From positions 124,001 through 188,000 of the forward strand of contig CAMPDV010000460.1 in NCBI GenBank assembly GCA_946699065.1: a stretch of 64,000 nt of DNA. Reading direction: 5' to 3'. Below, in pieces: positions 24,301-37,679 of the stretch. The number at the start of each line of letters is the position of its first letter. The first letter of the stretch is position 1. The position numbers and the translations under genes are program-made. This DNA is from Loxodes magnus. Lineage: Eukaryota; Ciliophora; Karyorelictea; Loxodida; Loxodidae. The notes beneath the pieces are model-generated. The model saw nothing but the letters and a program-made list of their open reading frames with translations. It was not told the DNA's origin and made no database searches.

Positions 24301-27300
24301 GCTCAGTAGAATTATTAACTAATTCTGTATGTGATTAGTAATGTAATATTGAATAATGCAACTATGATAGTTTAACTTGCAAGAAATGTGAAAGTTATGG
24401 ATGTAAAATGGGAAAAATTTCTAATGGTTAATGTGATAAACTATGCTATTATTAAGAGTGCAATTGAGATGGAGGAGACTGCAAAAACTGCTCAGAAACG
24501 GGGTGTATAATTTATTATTTAGCTGACTAATACTGCGATGAAGATTGTAATAATCCATAATGTTAAAATGACTAAATAGATTGCTTACTAAGTACCTACG
24601 AAAAATGTTTACTAACTGGATGTGAAAATCCTTGGGAAACTCTTGGCAACAAAATATGTGACCCTTATTGCTATAACAAAGAATGCAATTTTGATAATAA
24701 AGACTGCGATAAATTTGAAAATTCTGAAGAGTTATGAAAAATAGAATGCTTATAGAAAACTACTTGCTCAAGTTTAGATAGCTTCGATAATAACTATTGT
24801 GATATGTCCTGCTATAATGAGTTATGTAGATACGATAATAATGAGTGCTAAAATATTACACTTTATGATAAATGTAGTTAGTTCTCTGATTGCCCAAGTG
24901 CATAAAGCTGATTAGGAGATGGATTTTGTGATGATCTCTGCTTTAATAGTTTTTGTGATTTTGATAAAGGAGATTGCGATCCATACTGTATATATTTTCA
25001 TAAGAATTGCACTCAAAAACTTCTAGATAACACGGTTTGTGACAGTGGTTGCAATTATGTTGATTGTGGTTATGATAAAGATAGATGCAAATGTACAGAT
25101 CCAAAAGAAGGTACTCTTAATTATTGCTCGAAATGCTGTGATGTAAGTAAATAGTCATCATCAATTTGTGATAATTCCTGCAATAATGCAGGATGCAATT
25201 TTGAGAATAATTGAAGGTGCTTTTAAGATGACTTAGTTCCAAATTTTGGATGCTTTTACGCAAATGATAGAAGTCTTTTTGTTGTAGGAGATTCTAATGA
25301 TTACGAGCATTTTACTATAGCAAGAGATAAAAATTGCTTTGTTACCAAAAATTAGCAGTTTAAATGCGACACAAATTAAAAAGCGTCTCCAGCATAACTA
25401 ATTCTAGAAGATGTGGAATTTTCCATGTTTAATAATGAATATTTTTCTATTATCAGATTCGATCACCTATGTAACAATTCTAAAATCATTCTAAAAAACG
25501 TCAAATTTGAAGATATCACAACGTATTCATCAATAATAACCAACAATTACAGATTTTAGAAAGATATTAATAGCAAAAAATGTCATTGAAAGGGAATGCC
25601 TGTATATGGCGAAATTTAAATAGACAATGTAGAGGTTTTCAAACTAAATAACAGATCTAACGAAAAAAAAATAACAAATTTTATAGATGCTTACTGCTTA
25701 AATTCTCTTCAAATGAACAAAGTAAATGTGCATGATATTTACACTGAAAATAGTAATGGTATGATTCGTATTGAAAACGTTAAGTCTGTAAAACTCACAA
25801 ACTCTGTCTTTTCTAATATTCTCGCATTAGGATCTGGAGGAGCTTTAAATATTAGAAATCCAGCCCTTGAATTTAAAAACTTTTCACTAGAAAATCCACT
25901 TAACATATATTCTTGAACCAAATAAGCCTGAATTTTCTAACCCACATAGTTAAAATTAAATGAATATGATTTAAAATGAAATCAGCCAGAAACCTATCAA
26001 CTGATCAATAATTCATTTAATCAAATAAGTATAACAGGCGAAGGTAATGCAATTTATGTTAAAGTGGACGAGCTTTGCTTCATACCACTTGAAATATATA
26101 AGAATGTTTTTTGGCAAAACGTAGGAACTTCTGAGACAAAAGGTGGAGCTATTTTCTACTAAGATGACAAGTTAAAAGAATTCAGCGTATTAGATGACCT
26201 CTTTAAAATTTACATCCATGATTGTATATTTTAGAATAACTTTGCAGGGGTGTACGGATTTGCTCTGGCTATGCTAAAAGTGAATAAAATAGTTATTGAA
26301 AATTGTAATTTCACTAATAATCACCCACATGACGAAAGAAATTAATGAACTTAAGTTTATTAAAAATCATCATTCTATAATTATGGAATGCAATCATTAT
26401 CAGCTTTCACGAAAGAAGGATAAGGATATGCAACTGCTATTTTTGATTAAGTTTAAGAAGAGTTAAAAATTATTAATTGTATATTTGAGTTTAATAGTGC
26501 ATAGTACGGTCCATCCACTTTATACATAATTCATCCAAGTGGAACTTTCTTATTTGAGAAAAATACAATTCAGTATAATAAATGCTAATGTTCTTAAGGC
26601 AGCGGAGTAAGATTTTAAGATTAGTCAGGTTAACTTATCGATATATTTATCAAAGACTCTAATTTTTTCAATAATTCAATGTCTAACAGCAAAGGAACTG
26701 GTACTGCTTTATCTTTCGTCTCAAATTAAAAGGATAGAGTGATAATAGTTTAGAACTGTAGGTTTGAAAATAATACTTCTAGCAAGCAAGGAGGAGCAAT
26801 AGGAGTTGAACTGGCACAACTAAAAGTTTTCAATTCTTTATTCTACCAAAACTCCGCAGGAATAATGGGAGGAGCTATTTACTATTTTCATTACTCAGGA
26901 GCATCAGAGAATGTGAAGGGAGGAATTTAAATTTATAACTCAATTTTCAAGAAAAACTTCTAATCTGAGAAAGGATGCATTGGAGGAGCATTAATGATCA
27001 CTGGTGATTTGGAAAATCCTACATTCATAAATATTGAGTAATGCAACTTTACAGAAAACTATGCAACTGAAGGAAGTTCAATTTACTTTGGGTAAATAAA
27101 ATCTTCCAACTCTATCATCAAGAATTCTTTCTTTTCAGAAAACGTTGCAGATCTCTACGGCGCAGGGTTATGCATATACTTCTTTTCAGGGATTTTCTCT
27201 ATATAATCAAGCTATTTCTCAAAAAATAACGCTAAAAATAAAGGATCTTCAATCTACAATGGAATGGGTTCTGGTTTCCAAGAATTAGATTTAGATTTAG

Positions 27301-30300
27301 AGAAAACTTAACTCAAAATAATTCAGACTACTTTTGAGTAGCATAGCTCAAAAAGTATCTTTGAACAAAGTAAAGGAGTCTGAGTCTATTCTAATTTCAC
27401 TTAAGATTTGTTCATAAAAAATGATGCTAATTGTATAGGCTTGAACTATGGAACCGTAATAATATATTAAACAACTTTTGAACAAAATACTAAAACAGCT
27501 ATAGTAAGTTAAAGTGCTAATATTACAATGTATAACTCTCTATTCAATCTAAACTCAGTTTAGTAGGCAAGTGGACTTTCACTAGAAACCTCAAAACTAA
27601 TAAGTGTGAATGTTTCCTATACTAAGAATGCAGCTCAGTAAACAGCAGGAGTAATGCTAATAAAAGATAAGTCAACAATTTAGATTAAAAACAATTATTT
27701 CTTCTAAAATAAGGCTAATTAGGCTAGTACTATTTACTTCTAAAAATGCCCTGATGAATCATTAATTGAAGATACAACTTTCATTGAAAATCAATCAAAA
27801 ATTCAATCTACAATTGGTTTGTTTTATTCTTATTTAACAATCAAAGCAAGCAACTTCACTAAAAACACAGCCGCTCTAAGTAACGGAATCGAGGTAACAT
27901 TTTCGACACTTTACTGCCATTTTTGCAAATTTTGGGATCTCTAAGGTCTTGGAGGAACTTGCTTTATATAAACTCAATCAGAAGTAACTGTAAATAACTC
28001 TTATTTTAGTCAGATTTATGATGACTATTATGGAGCTGTGATGTTTTCAGACAATAGTAAAGTTTAAATTCTAAATTCCAATTTTTATAATATTTCAAAC
28101 TATGCTGGAGCGACTATTTACTCCATGTAAGACACATTGAGTATCATAAACTCCACATTTTCAAATATAAAAGGATAGAAAATTTCCATATTAGAAAGTT
28201 AATAAAGTAGTATAGAGGTTGCAAACGTTTCCATGCATAAAATGCAAGATACTGCCTTTTCGCTTGCAAAATCCACATTCTAAGCAGAAAATGTGATATG
28301 CAGTAACTCTTAAACGTAATTCGAAGGAGGATGCTTTAATTTATTTGAAAATTCGAAAATTAATTTAAAAAACGTTTAAATGCTGAACTCTAATTCTAGA
28401 TATTATGGCGGTTGTCTAACAATCAATGGCTAAGACAAGAAATAATAGTTAGAAACCTATAAAATATCGGATTCGTTATTCTACAACTGCAGTTCTAACA
28501 TTGGTGGAGGTTTATATTCAAATCTTTATAATTTGACAATAAAGAACACTATTTTCACTCTCTGTTCTGCTTTAAAAATTGGAATTTAGACAAGAGTAAG
28601 AAATTTACAAAATTTTGGAAAAGGAGGAGCAACTTATTTAGACTGCTCTGAAACTCCGTGTAATTATACAATTGAATATTCAACATTCGAAAGAAACTAT
28701 GCAGAGAATGAAGGAGGAAGTATCTATTTTGAATCTGAACCAGTTTAGATCGAAAATACTTTTATAAACAATGTAGCAAAGTATGGAAATAATTTAGCTA
28801 CTCAACCTGTTGGCCTTGTTTTACTTAATTCATCTGACGCTAATTATTTTAACATATCAGCTACTACAAGCAATGAACAAAAAGAAGACTTTAATTAACA
28901 GAAAAAAGAAAATATAAATAATGTTTGAAGGTTCTTATAGAGTAATTCTATTAGTTATATCCAGTTAATAAATAACCCTTTTCAGAAGAATTTCTAGCAA
29001 CTACCTCCAGGATAATTCATTAGTTATGTCTGATATGTGGGACTTGTTGACAAATATGGCCAAATTTTAAAAACATAAAATTCAAGTTAATGTACATTAA
29101 AAGTATCAGCGCTAGAAAAATCCGATAAAGCATCTGTATCAGGAAATCTTGAGATAATATCTATCAATGGAATTTTTCAGTTTGAAAGTGTAATTGTGAA
29201 AGGAGAACCTGGTCAAAATTTGATTTTGGAGTTTTATGATCCTGATATTATTGAATAAGAGGAAGGTTTTAGTGGAAGTTCTTTACATTTAGAAGTTAAT
29301 TTAAGATTTTGCCAGATAGGAGAAATGTAGACTGTTTCTAGTTGTGAAATATGTGGTGCAGTAGTGAATTTGTAATAGTCAAATAAATATACTTATGAAG
29401 TGGGAGGCTCTTAATGCTATGACTGTGAATAAAATACTATTTGCTATTCAGGAGCTGAAGTCTATCCTGAAAGTGGATATTGAAGAGCTCATTGAAATTC
29501 AACTCAAATCGAAAAATGTTGGAATAAAGATGCTTGTCTGGGTTCTTCTCTTCGTAAAGATCCTTTAGGAGAATGTTGGAATAGTTAAGGCTATTCAGGG
29601 AATTTGTGTGTAGCTTGCAAATCAGGTTATTCTAGAATAGGACTTGATAAATGTTCTTTATGTCCTGATCCTTACTTAAATTCGATTTATCTAGCAGGTG
29701 GATTAATCGCGATGATTGCAGTTATAGCTTTTATGGTAAAAAGTACCATGGCATCTGCTGTGTAGGACATTTAGCTGCATAGTGTTTATATGAAAATTTT
29801 AACTAACTACCTACAACTTTTATCTTTAATCGGTAGCTTTAATCTATCATGACCAGGTGCAGTACTAAAAATGTTTTCAACGTAAGAAGCTGCTGGTTCT
29901 GCAAGTTAGTAAATTATATCGTTTGATTGCTTTTTAGGAGGAAATACCAGTTTAAGGCCTATTTACTTCAGATTAATGATGTATGCAGCAATGCCGCCCA
30001 TTCTTATATTTATCTCTATGGTATTTTGGACTTTTATGTCGTTTTTTAAAGGAAAACTTTCAGTTCTAAAAAATGAAAATATAACTACAATAATTGTCTT
30101 ACTATTTTTGATCCATCCTGATATCGTAAAAATCTCTAGTTCATTTTTTTCCTGCACTTATTTTGACGAGGTCGCTTATCTACTCCAAGATCTAGAAATA
30201 CAATGCTGAAATGGCGATCACGCTGTCTTTGCGACGTTTGTTGCCTTGCCTTCATTGATAGTATGAGGCATAGGTATTCCAACTTCTGCTTTGCTTTTAC

Positions 30301-30926
30301 TATACAAACATTATAAAAAAGGGAATTTGTTTACAATAGAGCAAAAGAAAAAGTTTGGGTTTTTATTTATAGGATATGAAAAGAGTAAGTATTACTGGGA
30401 AATGGTTATCCTTTATAGAAAAATTGCCATTGTCTTCATTAGTGTCTTTTTAGTTAGTATATCGACAGAAATTCAAGCCTTATCTGCTCTTTTTGTTATG
30501 GGACTTGCCTTCGTGCTTCACTACATTCACTCTCCTTTTTACCCGAAAGAGCTTGATTAAGCTGAATATAAATCCATTATATGTGGAACAATTACCCTTT
30601 ACGTAGGAATGTATTTCCTTACAGGAGAGTTAGATGGAGCTGAAATAGCTAAGTGAATACTCTTCATTATCATATTATTTGCCAACCTTTATTTCATGAT
30701 TTATTGGGGAGTTCGATTTTTAAGCTCACTAATGGATGCAATGAAGAAAAAAAATCTAGGAGAGAAAATGAAGAAAGCGATTGCTACAATAAAGAGAAAA
30801 GAATACATAGAACCCATGCCAAAGCTTAAAGAGTCAGCTTAATAACTAGAAGCTATCTCTAAGAAGAAATTCTTCGGCATAAAGAATAGAAAAGATTTCT
30901 TTATTAGGTATAAGCCTAAGATTTGA
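21381..30926 (+). CDS. Giant surface protein: LNR (Notch) repeats, beta-helix and multi-pass membrane C-terminus
   Basis: 3181 residues in a single 9546-bp exon, ATG 21381..21383, TGA 30924..30926. It starts with a signal peptide (MLKLLFFCFFIQ). From about residue 266 to 1280 lie roughly 28 cysteine-rich LNR modules of the form C-x-x-x-G-C...L-G-N-x-x-C-N-x-x-C...C-N-Y-D-x-x-D-C. Then a long Asn/Ser/Gly-rich region (about 1300-2620) of repeated N-C-x-F-x-N-N units typical of a right-handed beta-helix (Pmp/pectate-lyase-like). A second Cys cluster (about 2630-2770) follows, and then about eight membrane helices and a basic cytosolic tail. Such beta-helix proteins with multi-pass ends are common in ciliates and oomycetes and are thought to be surface receptors. 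LNRs fold around Ca2+ in Notch. Both TGG and TGA encode Trp, for example in C-N-W-D units. The frame never breaks. Confidence 0.93.
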
Positions 30927-31130
30927 AATAATTACTTCAATCTATAAATAATTACTTTAAACAGTCTTTTTAATTAAACAGTGTACTTCAAATAAAGGTA
31001 GCCAATTTTAGTTCTTAATGCATAAGAAGTAGAATATTTATTTAATTAAAGCATTAGAATTTACCTTAAAATTTAAATTTATAGAAAGTTTATATGAACA
31101 TACTCTTTACATTTTATTTTGTATTTAAAA

Positions 31131-34100
31131 ATGATTCCTGTATGCTTTGAGCAACTTAAATACTCACCTGAACTAGATAGGGAATTAGTAGATTTAGAAG
31201 AAAATAGCTCTTGGGAGTTTGGAAAGGCTTTTCCTAAAAATTTGATTTCTATTTGTAATGATTTCAAGTTTTATAGCCCTAACTGAAAACTCAGATTGTA
31301 TGATGAGTCCAGCTTTGAAGTAATTCTTAGACACAAGACTTATGGGTAGCTAGTATGTTGTGTTTATGTTGGAATTAAGACAGTTGCTCTTTCTGACGCA
31401 AAAGAGCCATTACAAGATAACTAATAATCTTAAGAGTCTCAGTTATAAGTGAAGTGTGGAGTAGTTTTCCAACTCAGAGTGAGAAAGGAATTTCAAAACC
31501 AAGGAATTGGCTTTATTGTTATGGAATATGTTCAAGCAAAAGCAAAGTAACTAGGCTGTTAGTTTTTATACACTATAATCTCAAGATAAAACACGAAAGC
31601 TGTAAAGCTCTTTAAGGATAAATTAGGATATGAGTTCTTTCAAGACTAGTTTCTAAACTATCAAATCAATCCCTTCACTAAACCTATAGAAAGGTTTATA
31701 AATAATCTGCAAACGGATCAAGCACTTAAGAAGCTATAATCTTACTAATCCTATAACTTCTTCCCTTCAAATTTGAAAAAGCTCTATAGTACTGAAGCTC
31801 ATGAATGTGTATTCGTAGAAGACTAGTAAGGAAATTAAGTAGGAATATCGATATTCGATACTTAATACTTCATATAGCCTAAGTTTAGCAAAATAATTAT
31901 TAAGGATTTTACTAACTAGAAGAAAGTCTGGCTACTTAGTATTATTATTTGGGTTGCTCTTCTCTTTATAGGCTATTGCATTTACTAACTTTGTAAGGTT
32001 TAAGCTTTCTTGTGGCTAATTCTTCCTTTACTCTGGATTCATATGGCTTATAAAGTACTCTTAGCTCATAAGCATTTCAAAATAAACTTTAGAAAGCACA
32101 AGCAGCTATAAAAGAAAAATCTATTTATTAGCACATATTGGTTTTAGTAAGTAGATAGCTAGATGAGTGAAGCTTAAAAAGCAACTGTTTAGAAAGAACT
32201 TACTCTTAACCTGCTCAATCATATATAGTCAAGAAATGATTTTATCTACTAAGACTGTATCAACTTTAGATGCTCAGAATAAGATCCATTTTATAACATA
32301 GTAAAGGAGCATGTTAAATTAACATACAAAGTACCTGTGCTATTTAAAAGGCTAGACGAAAGTTGCTTAAGAAGTGATCATCTAAAAAGAAAGGCTTTTT
32401 TTGATTACAGAGACTTTTAATTAATTTATTATATGATTAATTATTAACTTACAGCTTTAAAATCCTAATTCTATCCTTATATAATCTCTATATTGTACTC
32501 AGTTATATGCTTAATATATTAAGATTGAGATTGCTTAAATCCTATTATTTACCTTTGTGTTTATTATAAAAGAGTTTAAATTAATTCAGTATTAAACAAC
32601 GATAAGTTATTCTATCTTTACAGACTGAATTTGCTTATTAGCTTCTAAATTTGTATCTTAACTCAAAAGATAGTTAGACTAGCATGATCCCTCAATTATG
32701 TTTTTTATTTCATTTAATAAGTTTCTCATCTAAATGTTATTTACTTAGCTTACTAAAGCTAGAATCCTTTAAATAACATTTTGCTCCAATGTAAAGCTTT
32801 GAAGTCCTTAGCTGAAACTAATCTTGATTTATTCTTAAGTGCAGCTTACTCTTATATTGCAGATGATATTTGCTACTTTTAGTCCTAATCAGTGAGGAAA
32901 ATAAGGGAGATGTATTATTAGTTACTAAACGATATACATACCTAGTTGCTAATTCTGCTCAGAGAATGAGCTTATTGAGATAACAAGCTCTATTATTTAC
33001 TTTGTTTATTACTGATCTTTTATAAACCTAAGGGATTAGAGAGCCTCTGCTAGTTGTCTTTAAAGTTAGCTTGTTTCTATGTACCAACCTATTTATTCAA
33101 TAATTTTGCTTTGTACACTAAAATAGCTACATAATATTGCTGGATCCTAAGAGAATTATGTTATCTTAGTCTCGCATGATTGTATCAAGTTAGTATAATC
33201 TGCTAGTAACAATTAGCGGATTTTTTGTTCGTTTCCGTATAATTAGATGCAGCAATTTAAAGTCTAAAGGCATCTAGAAACAATATCAGGAATACGATTA
33301 TTGTCCATACATTGCTTTAAGGCGTTATATAGAGCTAAAAACTCATTAAACTTCATAAAAGTCTTACGAATAGCATATTAAAAGTGAGAATCACTTTTTC
33401 CAGGAAAAAGCATAGAACTTCAACAGTAGCTAAGTCGTCTTTGATGGTTTATAAATACTAAATTGATACTGCAATTGGCTGAATTAGTAGATTACTTAGT
33501 TGAAAATAGGGTAAATTGTCTATTACAGATCCAGATTTGCCTGACTAAACCCTTTTAGAATTGCTCCTGCTCATCTATAGCCTTTAATAATCCCTTGCTG
33601 TTAATATAAATCATTTGTAGGAATTAGCTAGGAAACTAAAGTATGTAAAGAGTCTTGTTATACATCAGGATTGATAATGCAAAGGTTAAAAAATGTTTCA
33701 ATCATCAAGCTGGAGTTTGCTATTTTTAGAATGATATACGAATTCTAGCAAAGTTAAAAAATCTTCTACAGGTGACTAGTTTGAAAACTAGCTTTCTTTG
33801 ATAGAGCTTATAAGGCTAAAGAAACATTAGCACTTAAATCAAAGTAATCTGGTCTGCTTAAAAGTTATTCTAGAATGACTAAAACATAATTAATTAAAGC
33901 ATTATGTTGTACATTTCTAGATATTAGACTTACTTCTGTTATTGTAGTAAGTAATTGCTTATGCACTAAATCATGGAATTGCTTCTAACCAGTTAGCTGA
34001 ATTAGCTAAGAAATTATTTAAGAAAACCATTCTACTGAGCTTTAGTCTTCTTCTAGCTCTCCTAGAATTGTTCTCAAACAGAAAAGTCCAGCCTCTTGAA

Positions 34101-35780
34101 ATTATCACGATATATTGTCTTGAAAGTATTTCAAAAGCAAATTTTAGAGGTCTTCAAGTTAGGTTTTTTATATATGATAGGAAGCTATAAAAATATCTTG
34201 ACATGTAGTTCTAAATTCGTTGAAACTTAAGCTGTCAAAAATACCTTCATATTCTTGCTTTTCATTAGCATTTTTAAACATTTACTCGTCTCTGTAATTA
34301 CATTGCTGGATTAAGTTTTCAGTTTACTTTAGTCAAGCTTTCTTTAAATGTACCTTCACAATATTACTTCTTAGAAGTTAGCAAGATTCTCGAAAGGGAT
34401 ATCAAAACTCAACAAGACTAAAGTGACATAGAAATAAGTTCTGTTGCTGACTTAAGTGAAGCAAAGCATTGAAAAGAATATTTGAGAACTCACTTTGAAC
34501 CAATAAGTATATATCATAACTGGAGCCAATCGCTACAACTAGTTCAATTACCTACTTCTACGATTAAACGTCAGTTAATGTCAGTCAATTAATACTTTTC
34601 TTCAGAAGATATTATATCATTGCATATTCTTACTAAGGAACAGACTTAATAGCCTTTTCAATTTGTTATTCAGAGATTATTTTTCCAAAGTTAACGATTC
34701 TGAAATCTTGGTTATAACTTATAATTTCGGTAAAGGCCTGCAGAGTAGGAATGAAAAAGTTTTGATTATCTAATAAAGAGTACAGAGTATTAATTAAATC
34801 TTGAGACTAAATCCATTTTAACTGAATCTTAATCCAAGCTTTGATAAAATCAAGAGCCTTTAGAGTCAAGTTTTAGTCCTACAAGCATTATATTAAAAAG
34901 GATATTATTTTATCGCTTTTCTCCTGTAAAATACTTTTCATTTTCACTGATATTTTGTATGGCTAGTTTGCGACGTTTATTTCATAAGGAAGACTAATCA
35001 TAATTTCTAGTATGATATTTGAGCAAAGAGTGTTAGTATTTAAGGAGAGAACATCCTCTAAAAAACTGTGCCACCTATTTCAAAGATGGTATGCAGCTAG
35101 AATAGAAATACACTAGCAAAGTTTATTGAGTACTTGCTTAAGTTGTACAATTAGCTGATAGTTAGGATTATTCTGTCTGCTACACTAACTAAATACAAGG
35201 TCTAAAAGCAATTATTTGAATTTAGATAATCAATTTTCACTTTAACCATTCTCTTTTATTTTCTAATATAGAACCGAAGAGGCTAGAAACAAAGTTTAAG
35301 GATTTTAGGAAGATTTCAATAGACTTAAGCTGATTTCCAGAGCTTAGGAAGAACTTTAGAAATTGATTAAATAGAAGTTTGCCTATTATCGTAGCTTCTC
35401 ATCTCCTACATTATATAGAATCTAAATCTAGCTTTCTATATCTTAAGGTTAAAACATTATATTATGCTTTAAAAAGAAAACTTAGATAAATATGCTAATC
35501 TTTTAAATATTTAAATTAAAGACGTTATAATCTTTCTATTTCCTTACTCTTTTCTATTAGCCTTAAATAAACAATTTCAAAGAGTCCACTTTAAGATAAT
35601 TATCTCATAATCAAGTATAAGTATCTAAAGCATCAAATTTTACTTCACCAGCACTTATTCTTTAATTATAATTCAACTAAAAAAAGAAAAGCATTTACTG
35701 CTCTTGAAAGTAGTGAAAGGGTTAGATATTTTATAGTACAATAATATTAGTATTTTTCATTAATATTTATTATATGCTGA
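31131..35780 (+). CDS. GNAT-type acetyltransferase, membrane-anchored, in frame with a large helical region
   Basis: ATG 31131..31133. Residues about 1-175 contain a GNAT fold: the strand FQLRVRKEFQNQGIGF carries the acetyl-CoA signature (Q-x-x-G-x-G type), and TIISRQNTKAVKLF then LGYEFF close the domain. Two hydrophobic helices follow near residues 260-310. After that the frame stays open for about 1100 more codons, strongly helical, Leu/Gln/Lys-rich and HEAT-like but without a motif I know, to TGA 35778..35780 (1550 codons). In-frame TGA codons, the first at 32526..32528, read as Trp. Either this is one 1549-residue protein, or a 465-residue GNAT protein ends at 32528 and a second gene begins soon after (an ATG at 32910 is in frame). 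Substrate unknown. The GNAT part is secure; the unity of the gene is not. Confidence 0.6.
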
Positions 35781-36125
35781 AATGCTTTTTATTTAAATCT
35801 AAGTAGATATTATATAAAGACCAATTAAGGAATTTTATCTATTAAGATAATAAAGATAATGCTTAGCAAATTATTTACCTCACATTAGACTGTTAATTAA
35901 AGAAAACTCAACAATTAAGATTTAGTTTAATTATATTATTAAACTGTTTCTAATGATGACTATGAAATATTAAAAATTAGATGAATAATTGACTTTAAGT
36001 TAATTTAGCTGTAGTATGGTATCTTTCATTGCAATTACAAAAGTTAGATTCTTGCCAGTGTATGAAGCTTGCATTAAAGTAAGAATTAATTAAGAAGATA
36101 AAATGAATATCTGCATATATACATT
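35781..36125. other. Spacer between convergent genes
   Basis: AT-rich 345-bp spacer without recognisable features. Confidence 0.5.
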
Positions 36126-36629
36126 TCATTTGCTGATTTTCTTCCTTAGATTGTCTATTAGAGCATTAAAATCGTTCTTTGAAAGCTCTCCATACATCTT
36201 ATGTTCATAATCTGTATTTTTTAATAAGATTTATGGGCTTCTCTGACCCAATGAAGATCTCATTGAAGAATTATTTGAGCTAAAGTTGAATTTCATTTCT
36301 GTTAGTGCTGGTAATTTCAGTTTCTAGGTTTATGAACTTTATGGCTTTCTTATCTTAGTCTACTTACTTCTATCTATGAAAAATTGTGATTATCTGCAAT
36401 TAATTAAAGCATTTTATCTACTGGAAAGATAAGAACCACTTCTACCTAAAACTCCCGTTTTTTTCATTATCTTCATTCTATATGGACTTGAAAAAAATCC
36501 GGCTAAGTGTTCGTCGAACAGACTATTATATTCTTTTAATTTAGCTTCTTTTCTACAGCAATCCATAACAAAAGGCTATTTTTACAGAGGTGCTCTAGAC
36601 TTAAAGTTAGGTGAACCATTAATCGACAT
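36126..36629 (-). CDS. Unrecognised 167-residue basic protein
   Basis: ATG 36627..36629, TGA 36126..36128, one exon. It begins [18 protein letters not shown], then a Cys-Cys pair in [15 protein letters not shown], an aromatic stretch [18 protein letters not shown], a Ser/Arg/Gln-rich linker, and a C-terminal helix ending ALIDNLRKKIS. There is no membrane segment and no known domain. The mixed ordered and disordered, basic character resembles small ciliary or cytoskeletal accessory proteins, but that is only an impression. It lies just downstream of, and on the same strand as, the MORN gene, whose frame runs into it. Confidence 0.7.
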
Positions 36630-37679
36630 TTTATATTAAATAAATATACAATTTATAATTCTGTTTTTTACTATGCTTAACCTTCTATCCATCTTATTCT
36701 TTTACCTTCACCCCATTCTCCTTACTTTTTATTCCCATCTTTATCAATATATGTTCCAATTCCGTGCTATTTTCCTTTACTCCATTAGCCTTCATATTTT
36801 CTACCATCTGGCCAATAAAATGTTCCTTATCCTAAAGTTTATGAAATTACCGTGTTTTTTGTCCATTACATATTACCCTTCGTAATATCTTCCGTCTTTT
36901 CACGTTATCTTTCCTTTTCCATGCATCTTGTTTTTTGATCACTCACCTTCGTAAATTCTACCATCATACCATCTATAGATTCCATAGCCGTTTATATCAT
37001 TATTCTTAAAACTTCCCAGATAGCTACTACCATCTGCAAAACATAGAAAACCTTTTCCATGCTTTTTACCTTCTTTGTAAGTTCCTTTATAAACTGCTCC
37101 ATCAGGTCATAATTCTAATCCCTTTCCGTCTTGTTTATCTTCTTTTCAGTATCCAACATACTTCGCCTTATTTATATGCTAATAACAACCGAAACCATGT
37201 GCTTTGTCATCTTTTCATTCTCCTTCATAAACATCTCCATCTGCATGAATTAACCTTCCTTTTCCAGTAGCTTTATCATCAACCCAGAATCCTTCATATT
37301 TAGAATTATCTTTTCAAACTTATTCTCCCCAGCCATCTCTTTTATCTTTGAGTCATTATCCAGTATAAACAGTATTTTATTCTAGCGTAATTGGACCTTT
37401 ATTCTCTCTTGATGGTAAAAGCTACTTTTAATTTACGAATTTCCATTTACTAAAATCTTCGAACTCAGGGTCTTGTTCTATTTCATTTTAGTCTTTTATG
37501 TTATCTGAATATGATATATTATTTTCCTCTTAATCAGGTTACTTTTCAAGGTCTAAAATTTCAACTTAAATCTTCTAATTCTACTGTACTTGCATTTCTT
37601 CATTTTAATCATTAGGATCTTCATTAGCAGCATCTTAGCAAACAATTACAGTCTTTAAGAAAGATGAACAACCTCCCAT
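36473..37679 (-). CDS. MORN-repeat protein, probably N-myristoylated
   Basis: ATG 37677..37679; intron 36832..36850. The N-terminus MGGCSSF fits a myristoylation plus palmitoylation signal. After an acidic linker come nine MORN repeats of the form Y-x-G-x-W-x-x-x-K-x-x-G-x-G. The last reads RKYEGQWSKGKQHGIG and is followed by the usual closing segment [14 protein letters not shown] near 36680. MORN repeats bind membranes or protein partners and are common in ciliate cortex and cilium. Odd point: after that segment there is no TGA in frame until 36473..36475, which lies inside the downstream gene. I give that as the formal end, but recognisable protein stops near 36680 and the true termination is unresolved. 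Confidence 0.82.
36832..36850 (-). other. 19-nt intron
   Basis: On the minus strand GTAATTTCATAAACTTTAG. It interrupts a Gly codon between MORN repeats 8 and 9; removal restores the repeat spacing exactly. Confidence 0.85.
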
